From: Betaproteobacteria bacterium
GTDB taxonomy: Bacteria > Pseudomonadota > Gammaproteobacteria > Burkholderiales > Burkholderiaceae_C
Assembly: GCA_016704535.1 (NCBI GenBank)
Contig: JADIZZ010000027.1
Span: forward strand, 1-13,048
DNA: 13,048 nucleotides
Reading direction: 5' to 3'
Of this stretch, positions 6,956 to 13,048 are shown piece by piece. Position 1 is the first letter of the stretch. Every line of letters begins with the position of its first letter. A program made the position numbers and the translations under genes. Below the pieces are notes generated by a model that was given only the letters and a program-made list of their open reading frames with translations, did no database searches and had not been told where the DNA came from.

Positions 6956-7975
6956 GTGCAAGAAGGCGCCGATTATAGGGAGCCCCTCTCGGCCGATGCT
7001 GAAGGCGAAGAGCCCGGTACCGCACCCGGTGAACCCGTTCCCGAGGTGCGCAGCACGGTCGTCGGCACGGTGCTTCATGGCCAGCGTCTGGACAAGGTGC
7101 TGGTGGGAATGGCGCCCGAGTTCTCGCGCAGCCACCTCCAGCACCTGCTGGAACTCGGACACGCGCAGCTCGACGGCGTCACCGCCACGGTAGCGTCCCG
7201 GCGCGTGCGCGCTGGCCAGCGGCTGCGATTGGAGCTGGTGCCAACCGACGAAAGTCGCGCCTTCCGACCGCAGCCGATGGTGCTGGACATCCTGTTCGAG
7301 GACGAGCACCTGCTTGTACTGAACAAGCCCGCCGGACTCGTTGTGCACCCGGCGCCGGGCAATTGGTCGGGCACGCTGCTCAACGGCCTGCTGGCCCACC
7401 ACGCTGGCGCCGCTTCGTTGCCGCGAGCCGGCATCGTGCACAGGCTCGACAAGGACACCTCGGGCGTGATGATGGTCGGCAAGACCTTGCCCGCCGTGAC
7501 AGCCTTGGTTCGCGACATCGCGGCCCGTGACGTCCACCGCCGCTACCTCGCACTGGCCCACGGCGTGCCGGCGCGGGCGCAGTTCAGCATCGAGGCACCC
7601 ATCGGTCGCGACCCGGCCATGCGGGTGCGCATGGCAGTGGTGGCAGGCGGCAGGCCGGCGCGGACGGACGTGGAGCTGCTGGCCGAGCAAGACGGCATCA
7701 GCGCGCTGAGCTGCATGCTGCACACTGGCCGCACGCACCAGATCCGCGTTCACTTGGCCTGGAAGAGCCACCCGCTGGTGGCCGACGCGCTGTATGGGGG
7801 CAAACCCGCGCTGGGCATGGTGCGTCAGGCGCTGCATGCCACCGAGTTGAGGCTGGCCCACCCGGCCAGCCGTGCGCCGCTGGCCTTTGCCTGCCTGCCG
7901 CCTGCCGATTTCCAGGCGGCTTGGAAGCAGGTTTGCGGCGCCGGCGCGCGAGCGATGGCGCAGGGGTTACACTAA
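6956..7975 (+). CDS. rluD: 23S rRNA pseudouridine synthase RluD
   Basis: Converts uridines 1911, 1915 and 1917 in helix 69 of 23S rRNA to pseudouridine in E. coli. The product is about 339 residues. After a variable acidic N-terminus comes an S4 RNA-binding domain (GQRLDKVLVGMAPEFSRSHLQHLLELGHAQLDG), then the RluA-type catalytic domain: LFEDEHLLVLNKPAGLVVHPAPGNWSGTLLNGLL and the active-site motif HRLDKDTSGVMMVGKT with catalytic Asp at about residue 165, then RRYLALAHG, HTGRTHQIRVHLAWKSHPLVAD and FACLPPADFQAAW. The start is uncertain. GTG 6956 has GGAAAGG eight bases upstream; GTG 6947 is in frame but touches that site; a still later start would leave the bamD promoter outside the gene. The stop is TAA 7973-7975. 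No pgeF-like gene follows; scpB comes next after about 190 bp. The frame is intact. Confidence 0.93.
   Translation: MQEGADYREPLSADAEGEEPGTAPGEPVPEVRSTVVGTVLHGQRLDKVLVGMAPEFSRSHLQHLLELGHAQLDGVTATVASRRVRAGQRLRLELVPTDESRAFRPQPMVLDILFEDEHLLVLNKPAGLVVHPAPGNWSGTLLNGLLAHHAGAASLPRAGIVHRLDKDTSGVMMVGKTLPAVTALVRDIAARDVHRRYLALAHGVPARAQFSIEAPIGRDPAMRVRMAVVAGGRPARTDVELLAEQDGISALSCMLHTGRTHQIRVHLAWKSHPLVADALYGGKPALGMVRQALHATELRLAHPASRAPLAFACLPPADFQAAWKQVCGAGARAMAQGLH
6972..6977 (-). promoter_or_regulatory. Candidate -10 box for bamD
   Basis: Read on the minus strand this is a perfect TATAAT, in CCCTATAATCGG. A transcript starting about seven bases downstream would have a leader of roughly 25-30 nt before the bamD ATG at 6938. 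The -35 region is poor: AGCATC or CAGCAT at 17-18 bp spacing. The box lies in the first codons of rluD if rluD starts at 6947 or 6956. Confidence 0.45.
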
Positions 7976-8127
7976 GCGCAAGATCGCAGAGCCGCCGCAT
8001 GCCACCCGCTTGCCGCGCCTGTTCGATGAGCCGTCGCTCCGTCCCGGTCTCCGGCCACGCCGCACCGGGCCCAACCCACGCCGAGAAGGCTCTCGCGCGG
8101 CGTTCCGAACCTTCGGATGAATCTCCA

Positions 8128-8149
8128 GGCCACCACCGAAACGGTGGCC
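8128..8149 (+). other. Hairpin in the scpB leader
   Basis: GGCCACC (8128-8134) pairs with GGTGGCC (8143-8149); an alternative register pairs CCACCG (8133-8138) with CGGTGG (8142-8147) around AAA. It ends 18 nt before the proposed scpB ATG. It may be a local mRNA structure affecting initiation, or chance in GC-rich DNA. Nothing else recognisable lies in the 192-nt gap after rluD apart from a small CCGAA/TTCGG inverted repeat (8105-8116). Confidence 0.25.
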
Positions 8150-8167
8150 GTACACCAAGTGCAGGCC

Positions 8168-8854
8168 ATGAACACATCTGAGGCCAAACGGGTCCTCGAA
8201 ACCGCGCTGATATGCGCCACGGCACCGTTGCCGCTGGCGGAAATACGTACGCTCTTCGACGGCGAAGTCGGCAACGACACGTTACGCCGGCTGCTCGACG
8301 AACTCGTCGACGACTGGCAGGACCGCGGCGTCGAACTGGTGGCGCTGGCCAGTGGCTGGCGCTTCCAGAGCCGGCCCGAACTGCGTCCCTTTCTCGACCG
8401 CCTGCATCCCGAGAAGCCGCCGAAGTACTCGCGGGCCGCCATGGAGACGCTGGCCATCGTGGCCTACCGTCAGCCGGTGACGCGTGGCGACATCGAGGAC
8501 ATTCGCGGTGTCACGGTCAGTAGCCAGATCATCAAGCAGCTCGAAGACCGTGGCTGGATCGATGCCATCGGCTATCGCGAGGCGCCGGGGCGCCCGGCGC
8601 TTTACGCCACCACGAAGCAGTTCCTCGACGACCTGGGTCTGTCCAGTCTGGACCAACTGCCGCCCATCGACGGCACGACTGACGCCCCCCGAAGCGCCTA
8701 CGCGCTGGCCGCGCTGGAGCAGGGGCTTACCTTGCTGGACGATGGTCAGGGCATGTTGCCGCTGGAGTCGGCCCCCGAGACGACGCCCACCGATGGCGCA
8801 GACAACGCGGCCAACGAAGCCGAAATCCTTTCCCCCACCGATCACGCCGAATGA
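8168..8854 (+). CDS. scpB: Segregation and condensation protein ScpB
   Basis: ScpB is the winged-helix partner of the SMC-ScpA condensin that organises and segregates the chromosome. The 228-residue product starts MNTSEAKRVLETALICATAPLPLAEIRTLF and carries LLDELVDDWQDRGVELVALASGWRFQSRPEL. The family's best-conserved block, EKPPKYSRAAMETLAIVAYRQPVTRGDIEDIRGV (from residue 82), continues with SSQIIKQLEDRGWID, GRPALYATTKQFLDDLGL and LDQLPPID. A non-conserved acidic tail of about 55 residues follows. ATG 8168 is chosen because the family starts at N-T-x-E-A-K-R-V-L; an in-frame ATG at 8117 would add 17 residues with no family similarity. scpA is not in the window. The stop TGA overlaps the rluB ATG (ATGA at 8851-8854), implying translational coupling, as in many bacteria where scpB and rluB are adjacent. 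Confidence 0.94.
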   Translation: MNTSEAKRVLETALICATAPLPLAEIRTLFDGEVGNDTLRRLLDELVDDWQDRGVELVALASGWRFQSRPELRPFLDRLHPEKPPKYSRAAMETLAIVAYRQPVTRGDIEDIRGVTVSSQIIKQLEDRGWIDAIGYREAPGRPALYATTKQFLDDLGLSSLDQLPPIDGTTDAPRSAYALAALEQGLTLLDDGQGMLPLESAPETTPTDGADNAANEAEILSPTDHAE

Positions 8855-10936
8855 ACCCATCAGACACCGACATGCCCGAGGTTCCCGCCCCCGACGTGGG
8901 CAGTGAACTCCCGGCCGACAAGCCCAAGCGTCGCCGCGCGCCGCGCAGGCCCGCGGGTGAGGTCGCCATGCCGGTCGACACAGTTGACGCCCGTTCGGTT
9001 TCAGCCGAGGCACCCTTGGGGCCCGCGCCGACAGGTGGCGAGTCGATGCCTGCCGTGGCACCGCCGCGAGCGGTGGCCGCGCATGCGTTCGAACCGCACG
9101 AGGCCGGTGGCGCAACTGGCGCTGGCGGCCTTGAGGGCGAAGCCGGTGAAATGTCCGAGTCGGGAGGCGGCGCCGCTGGCGATGAACGTGCCGGCGGTCG
9201 CAAGGGCCGCAACCGTCGTCGCGGCCGACGCGGCGGCGCGCGTGAGGGTCAGCGCGATGGCGCTGCTGCTGAGCCCGGGGCCGCGGGCGAGGCAGCTGAC
9301 GGCGCGGCTGCGCCGGCCGCCCGACCTGCGGCGCCTGTAGTGGACGAGGTGTTCGCGCAAGTGTTGTCGGGCGAATTCGACGTCGAACAGGCGCCCGTGG
9401 CGGAAGGGGGCATGGCCGATGAGCCGGAAGGCCCCGCCAAACGCGTGCTGGCCCCGGAAGCCGACGCGCCGAAGTTGCACAAGGTGCTGGCGCAGGCCGG
9501 CGTCGGCTCGCGGCGCGACCTCGAGACGATGATTGCCGAGGGCCGCTTCACCGTGAACGGCGAGCCAGCGCACATCGGCCAGCGCGTGTCCTTTGGCGAC
9601 CGCGTCGCGCTCGACGGCAAGCCGGTGCGCTACCGCATCGCGCCGCCCCCGCCTCGGGTCATCGCCTATCACAAACCTGCCGGCGAAGTCGTCACCCACG
9701 ACGACCCGCAGCAAAGGCCGACCGTGTTCCGCCGCCTGCCGCGCCTACATCAGGGCAAGTGGCAGTCGGTGGGCCGCCTGGACATCAACACCGAAGGTCT
9801 GCTGCTGTTCACGACCTCCGGCGAACTCGCCAACCAGCTGATGCACCCCCGCTTCGGCGTCGAGCGCGAATACGCCGTGCGTTCGCTGGGCGTGCTGGAC
9901 GCGCAGGCCAAGGCCCAACTGCTTGAAGGCGTGGATATCGACGGCCAGCGATGCGCCTTCAAGAGCATCGAAGATGGTGGTGGCGAAGGCGCCAACCACT
10001 GGTATCGCTGCGTTATCACCGAAGGTCGCAACCGCGAGGTGCGCCGGCTGTTCGAAGCCGTGGGTCACGCCGTGAGCCGGCTGATCCGCATACGCTACGG
10101 CAGCGTGGTGCTGCCGCGCCGGGCTCAAACGCGGCGTGTGGGTCGACCTCGACGACCACGATCTGCGCAATCTGCGCCGGCTGGCCAGTGGGCCGCGACC
10201 CCAAGGCACCTCCGACGCGCCGCGCGAAGGGCCGCACGAGGCCGAAGGCGATGGCCCGTCAAGGCGTGGCCGCAACCGACGCGGGGTGAAGCGCCGCGGC
10301 GACGAACTCGAGCGCGGGCCGCGGCCGCCAGGCGCCGAGGCCCAAGCCACGGCCTCCTCGCGAACCGCGAGAGCCGCGCCCGCCACGTGAACCCCGACCG
10401 CAGCGGGGCGAGCCCGGTGAAGGCGGCGCGATCCCTAACCCGCTGCAGCAGACCTTCGACAAGCGTGCCATCCAGCAGGAACGGGCCCTGCGCCGTGAAA
10501 TGCCCGAAGACGGGCCCATCCCCAACCCGCTGCAGCAGACCTACGACAAGCGTGCCTTGCAGCGCGACCGCACGCCGCAGCGCGACATACCCCGAAGACG
10601 GCCCGATCCCGAACCCGCTGCAGCAGACTTACGACAAGCGTTTTGCCGGTGGCGGCACGGCGGATTCGGCCCAGGGGCGGCATCCAGCCGGGTGCAAGCG
10701 CAACCGCGGCCGGCCTGCGCCGAAGAAGGCCGGCGGGGGTGATCCCAATCGCATGCCTGATCCACTGCAGACGGCCGTCGGCTACATCGGCGCCGATGCC
10801 TTCCTGCGTAAGGAGGCGGCGGCGGCGGCCGCGGCCGGTCCGCGACGAGCCGGTGGCGGTGGCGGTGGCGGTGGCGGTGGCGGTGGCCGGCGGGGGCGGC
10901 GGCGGACCGCGTGGCGGCCGCGGCGGTGGGCGCTGA
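8851..10936 (+). CDS. rluB: 23S rRNA pseudouridine synthase RluB with long disordered extensions; C-terminal part frame-disrupted
   Basis: RluB makes pseudouridine 2605 in 23S rRNA (E. coli numbering). A low-complexity N-terminus of about 205 residues holds two Arg/Lys clusters (24-33 and 117-131). The S4 domain follows from residue 208 (KLHKVLAQAGVGSRRDLETMIAEGRFTVNG), then VIAYHKPAGEVVTHDDP, the catalytic GRLDINTEGLLLFTTSGELA with Asp311, LMHPRFGVEREYAVR, and ITEGRNREVRRLFEAVGHAVSRLIRIRYGSV. After this the frame changes by +1 near 10120 (restoring LPRGLKRGVWVDLDDHDLRNLRRLA), near 10330, near 10590 and near 10886. The repaired tail has Pro/Arg repeats, three IPNPLQQTYDKRA-type units, PDPLQTAVGYIGADAF, a Gly run and GGPRGGRGGGR with TGA at 10934-10936. 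Without repair, the initial frame runs to TAG at 11038-11040 and would enter the intron. Core identity is certain; the exact C-terminus is inferred. Confidence 0.9.
10431..10644 (+). repeat. Tandem 29-codon repeat in the rluB tail
   Basis: Three units begin at 10431, 10518 and 10606. Each encodes IPNPLQQT-(F/Y)-DKR, and the first two continue through a variable linker to PEDGP. The spacing is 87 and 88 nt; the extra base in the second interval coincides with a frame change (ATACCCC versus ATGCCC near 10590). A degenerate fourth copy, PDPLQTAVGYIGADAF, follows at about 10757. Such a motif may be a linear binding element in a disordered tail; its role is unknown. Confidence 0.75.
10852..10887 (+). 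repeat. (GGTGGC)6 hexanucleotide run encoding poly-glycine
   Basis: Six exact copies of GGTGGC encode twelve glycines near the end of rluB. Changes in copy number would not shift the frame. The frame that gives a plausible C-terminus (GGPRGGRGGGR then stop) begins right after this run, so an extra base at about 10886-10888 is likely, perhaps a consensus error in the repeat. Confidence 0.8.
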
Positions 10937-10960
10937 GGACCGTCGGGCCTCAGTCTGTCT
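10933..10960 (+). terminator. Terminator-like hairpin at the end of rluB
   Basis: CTGAGG (10933-10938) pairs with CCTCAG (10948-10953), and inside it CC (10940-10941) pairs with GG (10945-10946) around a GTC loop. The following bases TCTGTCT are moderately T-rich. The stem includes the proposed rluB stop codon TGA (10934-10936), which supports ending rluB here rather than at 11040. Confidence 0.5.
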
Positions 10961-10972
10961 CGCGCCGCAGGC

Positions 10973-10978
10973 TACAAT
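10973..10978 (+). promoter_or_regulatory. -10-like box upstream of the intron insertion site
   Basis: TACAAT, within AGGCTACAATCAAAAGC, matches the sigma-70 -10 consensus TATAAT at five of six positions. No good -35 is visible at 16-18 bp. Transcription would begin at about 10985, a few bases before the intron 5' end, so the intron would be transcribed as part of the leader of the next host gene. In Burkholderiales the gene after rluB is often ndk; that gene would lie beyond the window, so this is inference. Confidence 0.35.
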
Positions 10979-10989
10979 CAAAAGCTTTG

Positions 10990-11919
10990 GTGCGACACGT
11001 TTGTGTCGCTCTCCCTAGCTGCGGGGTGATGCAGCCCTAGAGAATGACCGGGACTTGTCCCGGTCGCGGGACGGAAGTCCCGCTGGAGCCACATCCGCGA
11101 TATCGCGGATGCCGTGACGGAAAACTTCGGCCTTGCCGACGGTGGACCGTGATGGTGTTGTGCGCATCAGGGCCACTGCAAGTGGCACTGGAGCGTCGTC
11201 GGGAGACGGAATCAACTGCTCCAAAGAGCGACGAAGTCTTGGATCGCCTTGTCACGCATACAGCCGTGACCCACTGTGCGATCAGTGGTTGCCTAGGATG
11301 GCATGCAGGGCCGGCAACGGCCCTGTGTGAAGCCCGTCCGACAACGTCTCCCACTTCGGTGGCGCGCATGTCCCGCGAGGGCGTGCACGGACTCTGCCAG
11401 CAGGACGGCGGATGAGGGGCCAGGCAAGTTCCGCATGGGTAACGCACGTGAACTGTCGACTGAACCCGGGTGATGATTGACTGGCCAAACCTGCTGTCAG
11501 GCCAGAGCCAAAAGGCAAGCTGTCAGGCTGCCCTTGTCAAAGTTGAGGGCACATCGCCGTTGCGCAGCCCCGGGAGAGACAGACCCTAAACGGATAGGCA
11601 CCGCGGATCACCACCGCGCTGTCGGCGAATCAAGGAACGTGGTAAGCCCCACCGTCCGCCCGCGCGCTTCGGCGCAAGGGCAGGGAAGCCGCAAGGCGAC
11701 CTGTCGGGCGAGGGGGTATGGGATCGTGGAAAAAGCGAACGCCCGGCTGTAATCGTCGGGACAGGGGTTCAAGATTTGCCCCGCTGCGAAAGCAGGCCCA
11801 CTTCCACATGGTGCAACCGTCGCGAGCCGGTTGCTGAGTTCTATCAAGCCCTGAAGGGATGCACGTTTCCCTTCGGGGCAGACGTGCGCGTCCTCGACGG
11901 GTGAACCAACGAGGTCAGC
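10990..11919 (+). ncRNA. Group II intron ribozyme RNA, 5' structural domains
   Basis: This 930-nt stretch has no credible gene and is dense in RNA hairpins: GCGACAC/GTGTCGC (10992-11009), ACCGGGAC/GTCCCGGT with a CUUG-type loop (11047-11064), GCGGGAC/GTCCCGC around GGAA (11066-11083), the perfect palindrome ATCCGCGATATCGCGGAT (11093-11110), CCACTG/CAGTGG (11271-11288), and CAGGGCCG/CGGCCCTG around a GCAA tetraloop (11306-11325). GNRA-type loops are typical tertiary-contact elements of domain I. CAAAG at 11222-11226 is complementary to the last exon bases CTTTG (10985-10989) and sits about 230 nt into the intron, where EBS1 is usually found. An 11-bp hairpin (11849-11878) lies shortly before the maturase start. 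Subclass was not assigned. Confidence 0.75.
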
Positions 11920-13048
11920 ATGGAAGAGATCATCGACAACGATGGTTCTGCGTCCTCGCACGGGCTGAACGACTGGCTTGCCATTGACTGGCGCCGGGTC
12001 GAGCAGCACGTGAGAACGATGCAGATGCGGATAGCGAAGGCTACGCAGGAAAGCGATTGGCGCAGGGTGAAAGCCCTGCAAAGGTCGCTGACTCGCTCGT
12101 TCGCCGCCAGGGCACTGGCGGTGCGGCGAGTGACTGAGAACCAAGGCAAGCGGACGGCAGGCGTCGACCGCGAGCTGTGGGGCACGCCGACCTGCAAATG
12201 GGAGGCTGTCAGTGCTATCAAGCAGCAAAGGGGATACCGGCCGCAGCCTTTGCGGCGGGTCTACATCCCCAAGGCGAATGGCAAGGAGCGCCCGCTGGGC
12301 ATTCCGACGATGAAGGACCGGGCGATGCAGGCTCTCCACCTGCTGGGCCTGGAGCCCGTCGTGGAGTCGCAGAGCGACCCGAACAGCTACGGCTTTCGGC
12401 GCAACCGCTCGACGGCCGATGCCATGAGCCAGTTGTTCGTCTGCCTGTCCCAGAAGGCCTCGGCCCCATGGGTGCTGGAAGCGGACATCGAAGGCTGCTT
12501 CGATCACATCAACCACGAATGGCTGGTGAGCCAGGTCCGCATGGACCGGGTGATCCTGAACAAGTGGCTGAAGGCAGGGGTGGTCTACAAGGGCCAACTG
12601 ACGAGCACCGAAGCAGGCACGCCGCAAGGCGGCATCATCTCGCCAACCCTGGCGAACGTGGCATTGAACGGACTGGAAACGGGCCTGCTGGCGCACCTCG
12701 GTGCGACGCTGGGCAAGTCCAAGGTCCAGAAGCACAAGGTCAATGTGGTCCGGTACGCCGATGACTTCGTGATCACGGCAGCGTCGCAAGACCTCCTGGT
12801 CACAACGGTCCGGCCGTGGGTGGAAGCATTCCTCGCCCAACGAGGGTTGCGACTGTCGCCGGCAAAGACGCGAGTCACGCACATTGACGAGGGGTTCGAT
12901 TTCCTCGGCTGGAACTTCCGGAAGTACTCGGGGGTGCTGCTGATCAAGCCGAGCAAGAAGAACGTGCAAGCGTTCTACGGCAAGGTCAAGGAGATCGTGA
13001 AGGGCCACGCGATGGTGAAACAGGCCGAGCTCATCAGGCTGCTGAATC
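11920..13048 (+). CDS. ltrA: Group II intron reverse transcriptase/maturase (3' end outside window)
   Basis: An open frame from ATG 11920, preceded by GAGGT five bases upstream, continues for 376 codons without a stop to the window end. The N-terminal domain (WLAIDWRRVEQHVRTMQMRIAKA, then VKALQRSLTRSFAARALAVRRVTENQGKRTAGVD) is the RT N-terminal region of group II intron proteins. Then come RPQPLRRVYIPKANGKERPLGIPTMKDRAMQ, SYGFRRNRSTADA, the catalytic aspartate block LEADIEGCFDHINHEWL (D189), TPQGGIISP (234-242), and the active-site box YADD (279-282). FDFLGWNFRKY closes the RT fingers/palm. The thumb/maturase domain and any HNH endonuclease domain would be beyond the window. The protein splices its own intron RNA and reverse-transcribes it at DNA targets. 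All catalytic residues seen are intact, so activity is plausible. Confidence 0.93.
   Translation, partial: MEEIIDNDGSASSHGLNDWLAIDWRRVEQHVRTMQMRIAKATQESDWRRVKALQRSLTRSFAARALAVRRVTENQGKRTAGVDRELWGTPTCKWEAVSAIKQQRGYRPQPLRRVYIPKANGKERPLGIPTMKDRAMQALHLLGLEPVVESQSDPNSYGFRRNRSTADAMSQLFVCLSQKASAPWVLEADIEGCFDHINHEWLVSQVRMDRVILNKWLKAGVVYKGQLTSTEAGTPQGGIISPTLANVALNGLETGLLAHLGATLGKSKVQKHKVNVVRYADDFVITAASQDLLVTTVRPWVEAFLAQRGLRLSPAKTRVTHIDEGFDFLGWNFRKYSGVLLIKPSKKNVQAFYGKVKEIVKGHAMVKQAELIRLLN

Larger units (their letters stand above)
10990..13048 (+). mobile_element. Group II intron (retroelement), 5' part, runs off the window end
   Basis: The element begins at a GTGCG (10990-10994) that fits the group II 5' consensus GUGYG. 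It continues with about 930 nt of highly structured non-coding sequence and then an intact reverse transcriptase/maturase gene. Domain V, domain VI and the 3' splice site lie beyond the window. Internal landmarks familiar from such introns are AAGGAACGTGGTAAGCCCC (about 11631-11649) and AAAGCGAACGCC (about 11731-11742). Its base composition looks less GC-extreme than the neighbouring genes, consistent with acquisition. The insertion is intergenic, after the rluB terminator. It would move by RNA-templated target-primed reverse transcription if the missing 3' part is complete. Confidence 0.85.

Noticed and set aside
9011..9025. A second copy of the CCCTTGGGG palindrome arm
   Set aside because: It lies within the rluB coding region, has no matching left arm and is explained by codon use.
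10852..10887. (GGTGGC)6 as a phase-variation switch
   Set aside because: The unit is six bases, so copy-number change preserves the frame and only alters glycine number; the gene is a housekeeping rRNA modifier.
10992..11009. GCGACAC/GTGTCGC hairpin followed by TCTCCCT as a host terminator serving as target of a class C (terminator-inserting) group II intron
   Set aside because: The GTGCG at 10990 fits the 5' splice consensus and would place this hairpin inside the intron. No better GUGYG start with flanking support was seen downstream, and a separate terminator-like hairpin already exists at 10933-10953. Not fully excluded without the 3' end.
11044..11752. Several 65-136-codon open frames on both strands inside the intron 5' region
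   Set aside because: They overlap perfect RNA hairpins and intron landmarks, lack ribosome binding sites and resemble nothing; such frames are common spurious calls in group II introns.
11608..13008. A 466-codon minus-strand open frame opposite the intron maturase
   Set aside because: It is antisense to a reverse transcriptase with all catalytic motifs on the plus strand and shows no recognisable domain itself.

Overview
This 13 kb window is high-GC chromosomal DNA from a beta-proteobacterium, most likely a member of the Burkholderiales. That placement is inferred from the gene set and order (E3 of a 2-oxoacid dehydrogenase followed by zapE; bamD divergent from rluD; scpB coupled to rluB) and from strongly G/C-biased codon use. 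No RNA operon, CRISPR array, phage genes or defence locus is visible.

Left part (1-3855): the 3' part of a dihydrolipoamide dehydrogenase gene, a GC-rich palindromic intergenic element, zapE (AFG1-like ATPase), a small exported coiled-coil protein, then a converging PP2C-type phosphatase gene on the minus strand. All four genes are interrupted by single- or two-base frame changes although the encoded protein stays recognisable in alternating frames. There are roughly 20 such changes in the first 1.2 kb, five in zapE, two in the small gene and three in the phosphatase. The pattern looks more like a poor-quality consensus near a sequence end than four decayed genes.

Middle (3899-8854): frame-intact housekeeping genes. 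A DUF465 small protein overlaps the start of a YoaA/DinG-type Fe-S DNA helicase gene. Convergent to it lies bamD (outer-membrane assembly lipoprotein), which starts only about 17 bp from the divergent rluD (23S rRNA pseudouridine synthase). After a 192-bp gap comes scpB (chromosome-segregation condensin partner), whose stop overlaps the start of rluB.

Right part (8851-13048): rluB encodes a conserved S4 plus pseudouridine synthase core flanked by long low-complexity extensions; the C-terminal one holds a 29-residue tandem repeat and about four frame changes. A terminator-like hairpin overlaps its apparent stop. A -10-like promoter for the next host gene follows, and a few bases later a group II intron begins (GTGCG at about 10990). 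About 930 nt of structured intron RNA precede its reverse transcriptase/maturase gene, which is intact but runs off the window end. The intron is the only mobile element seen. I found no evidence of a wholly new system; the most unusual items are the intron's position and long 5' region, a stem-loop spanning two convergent stop codons, and the repeated tail of RluB.
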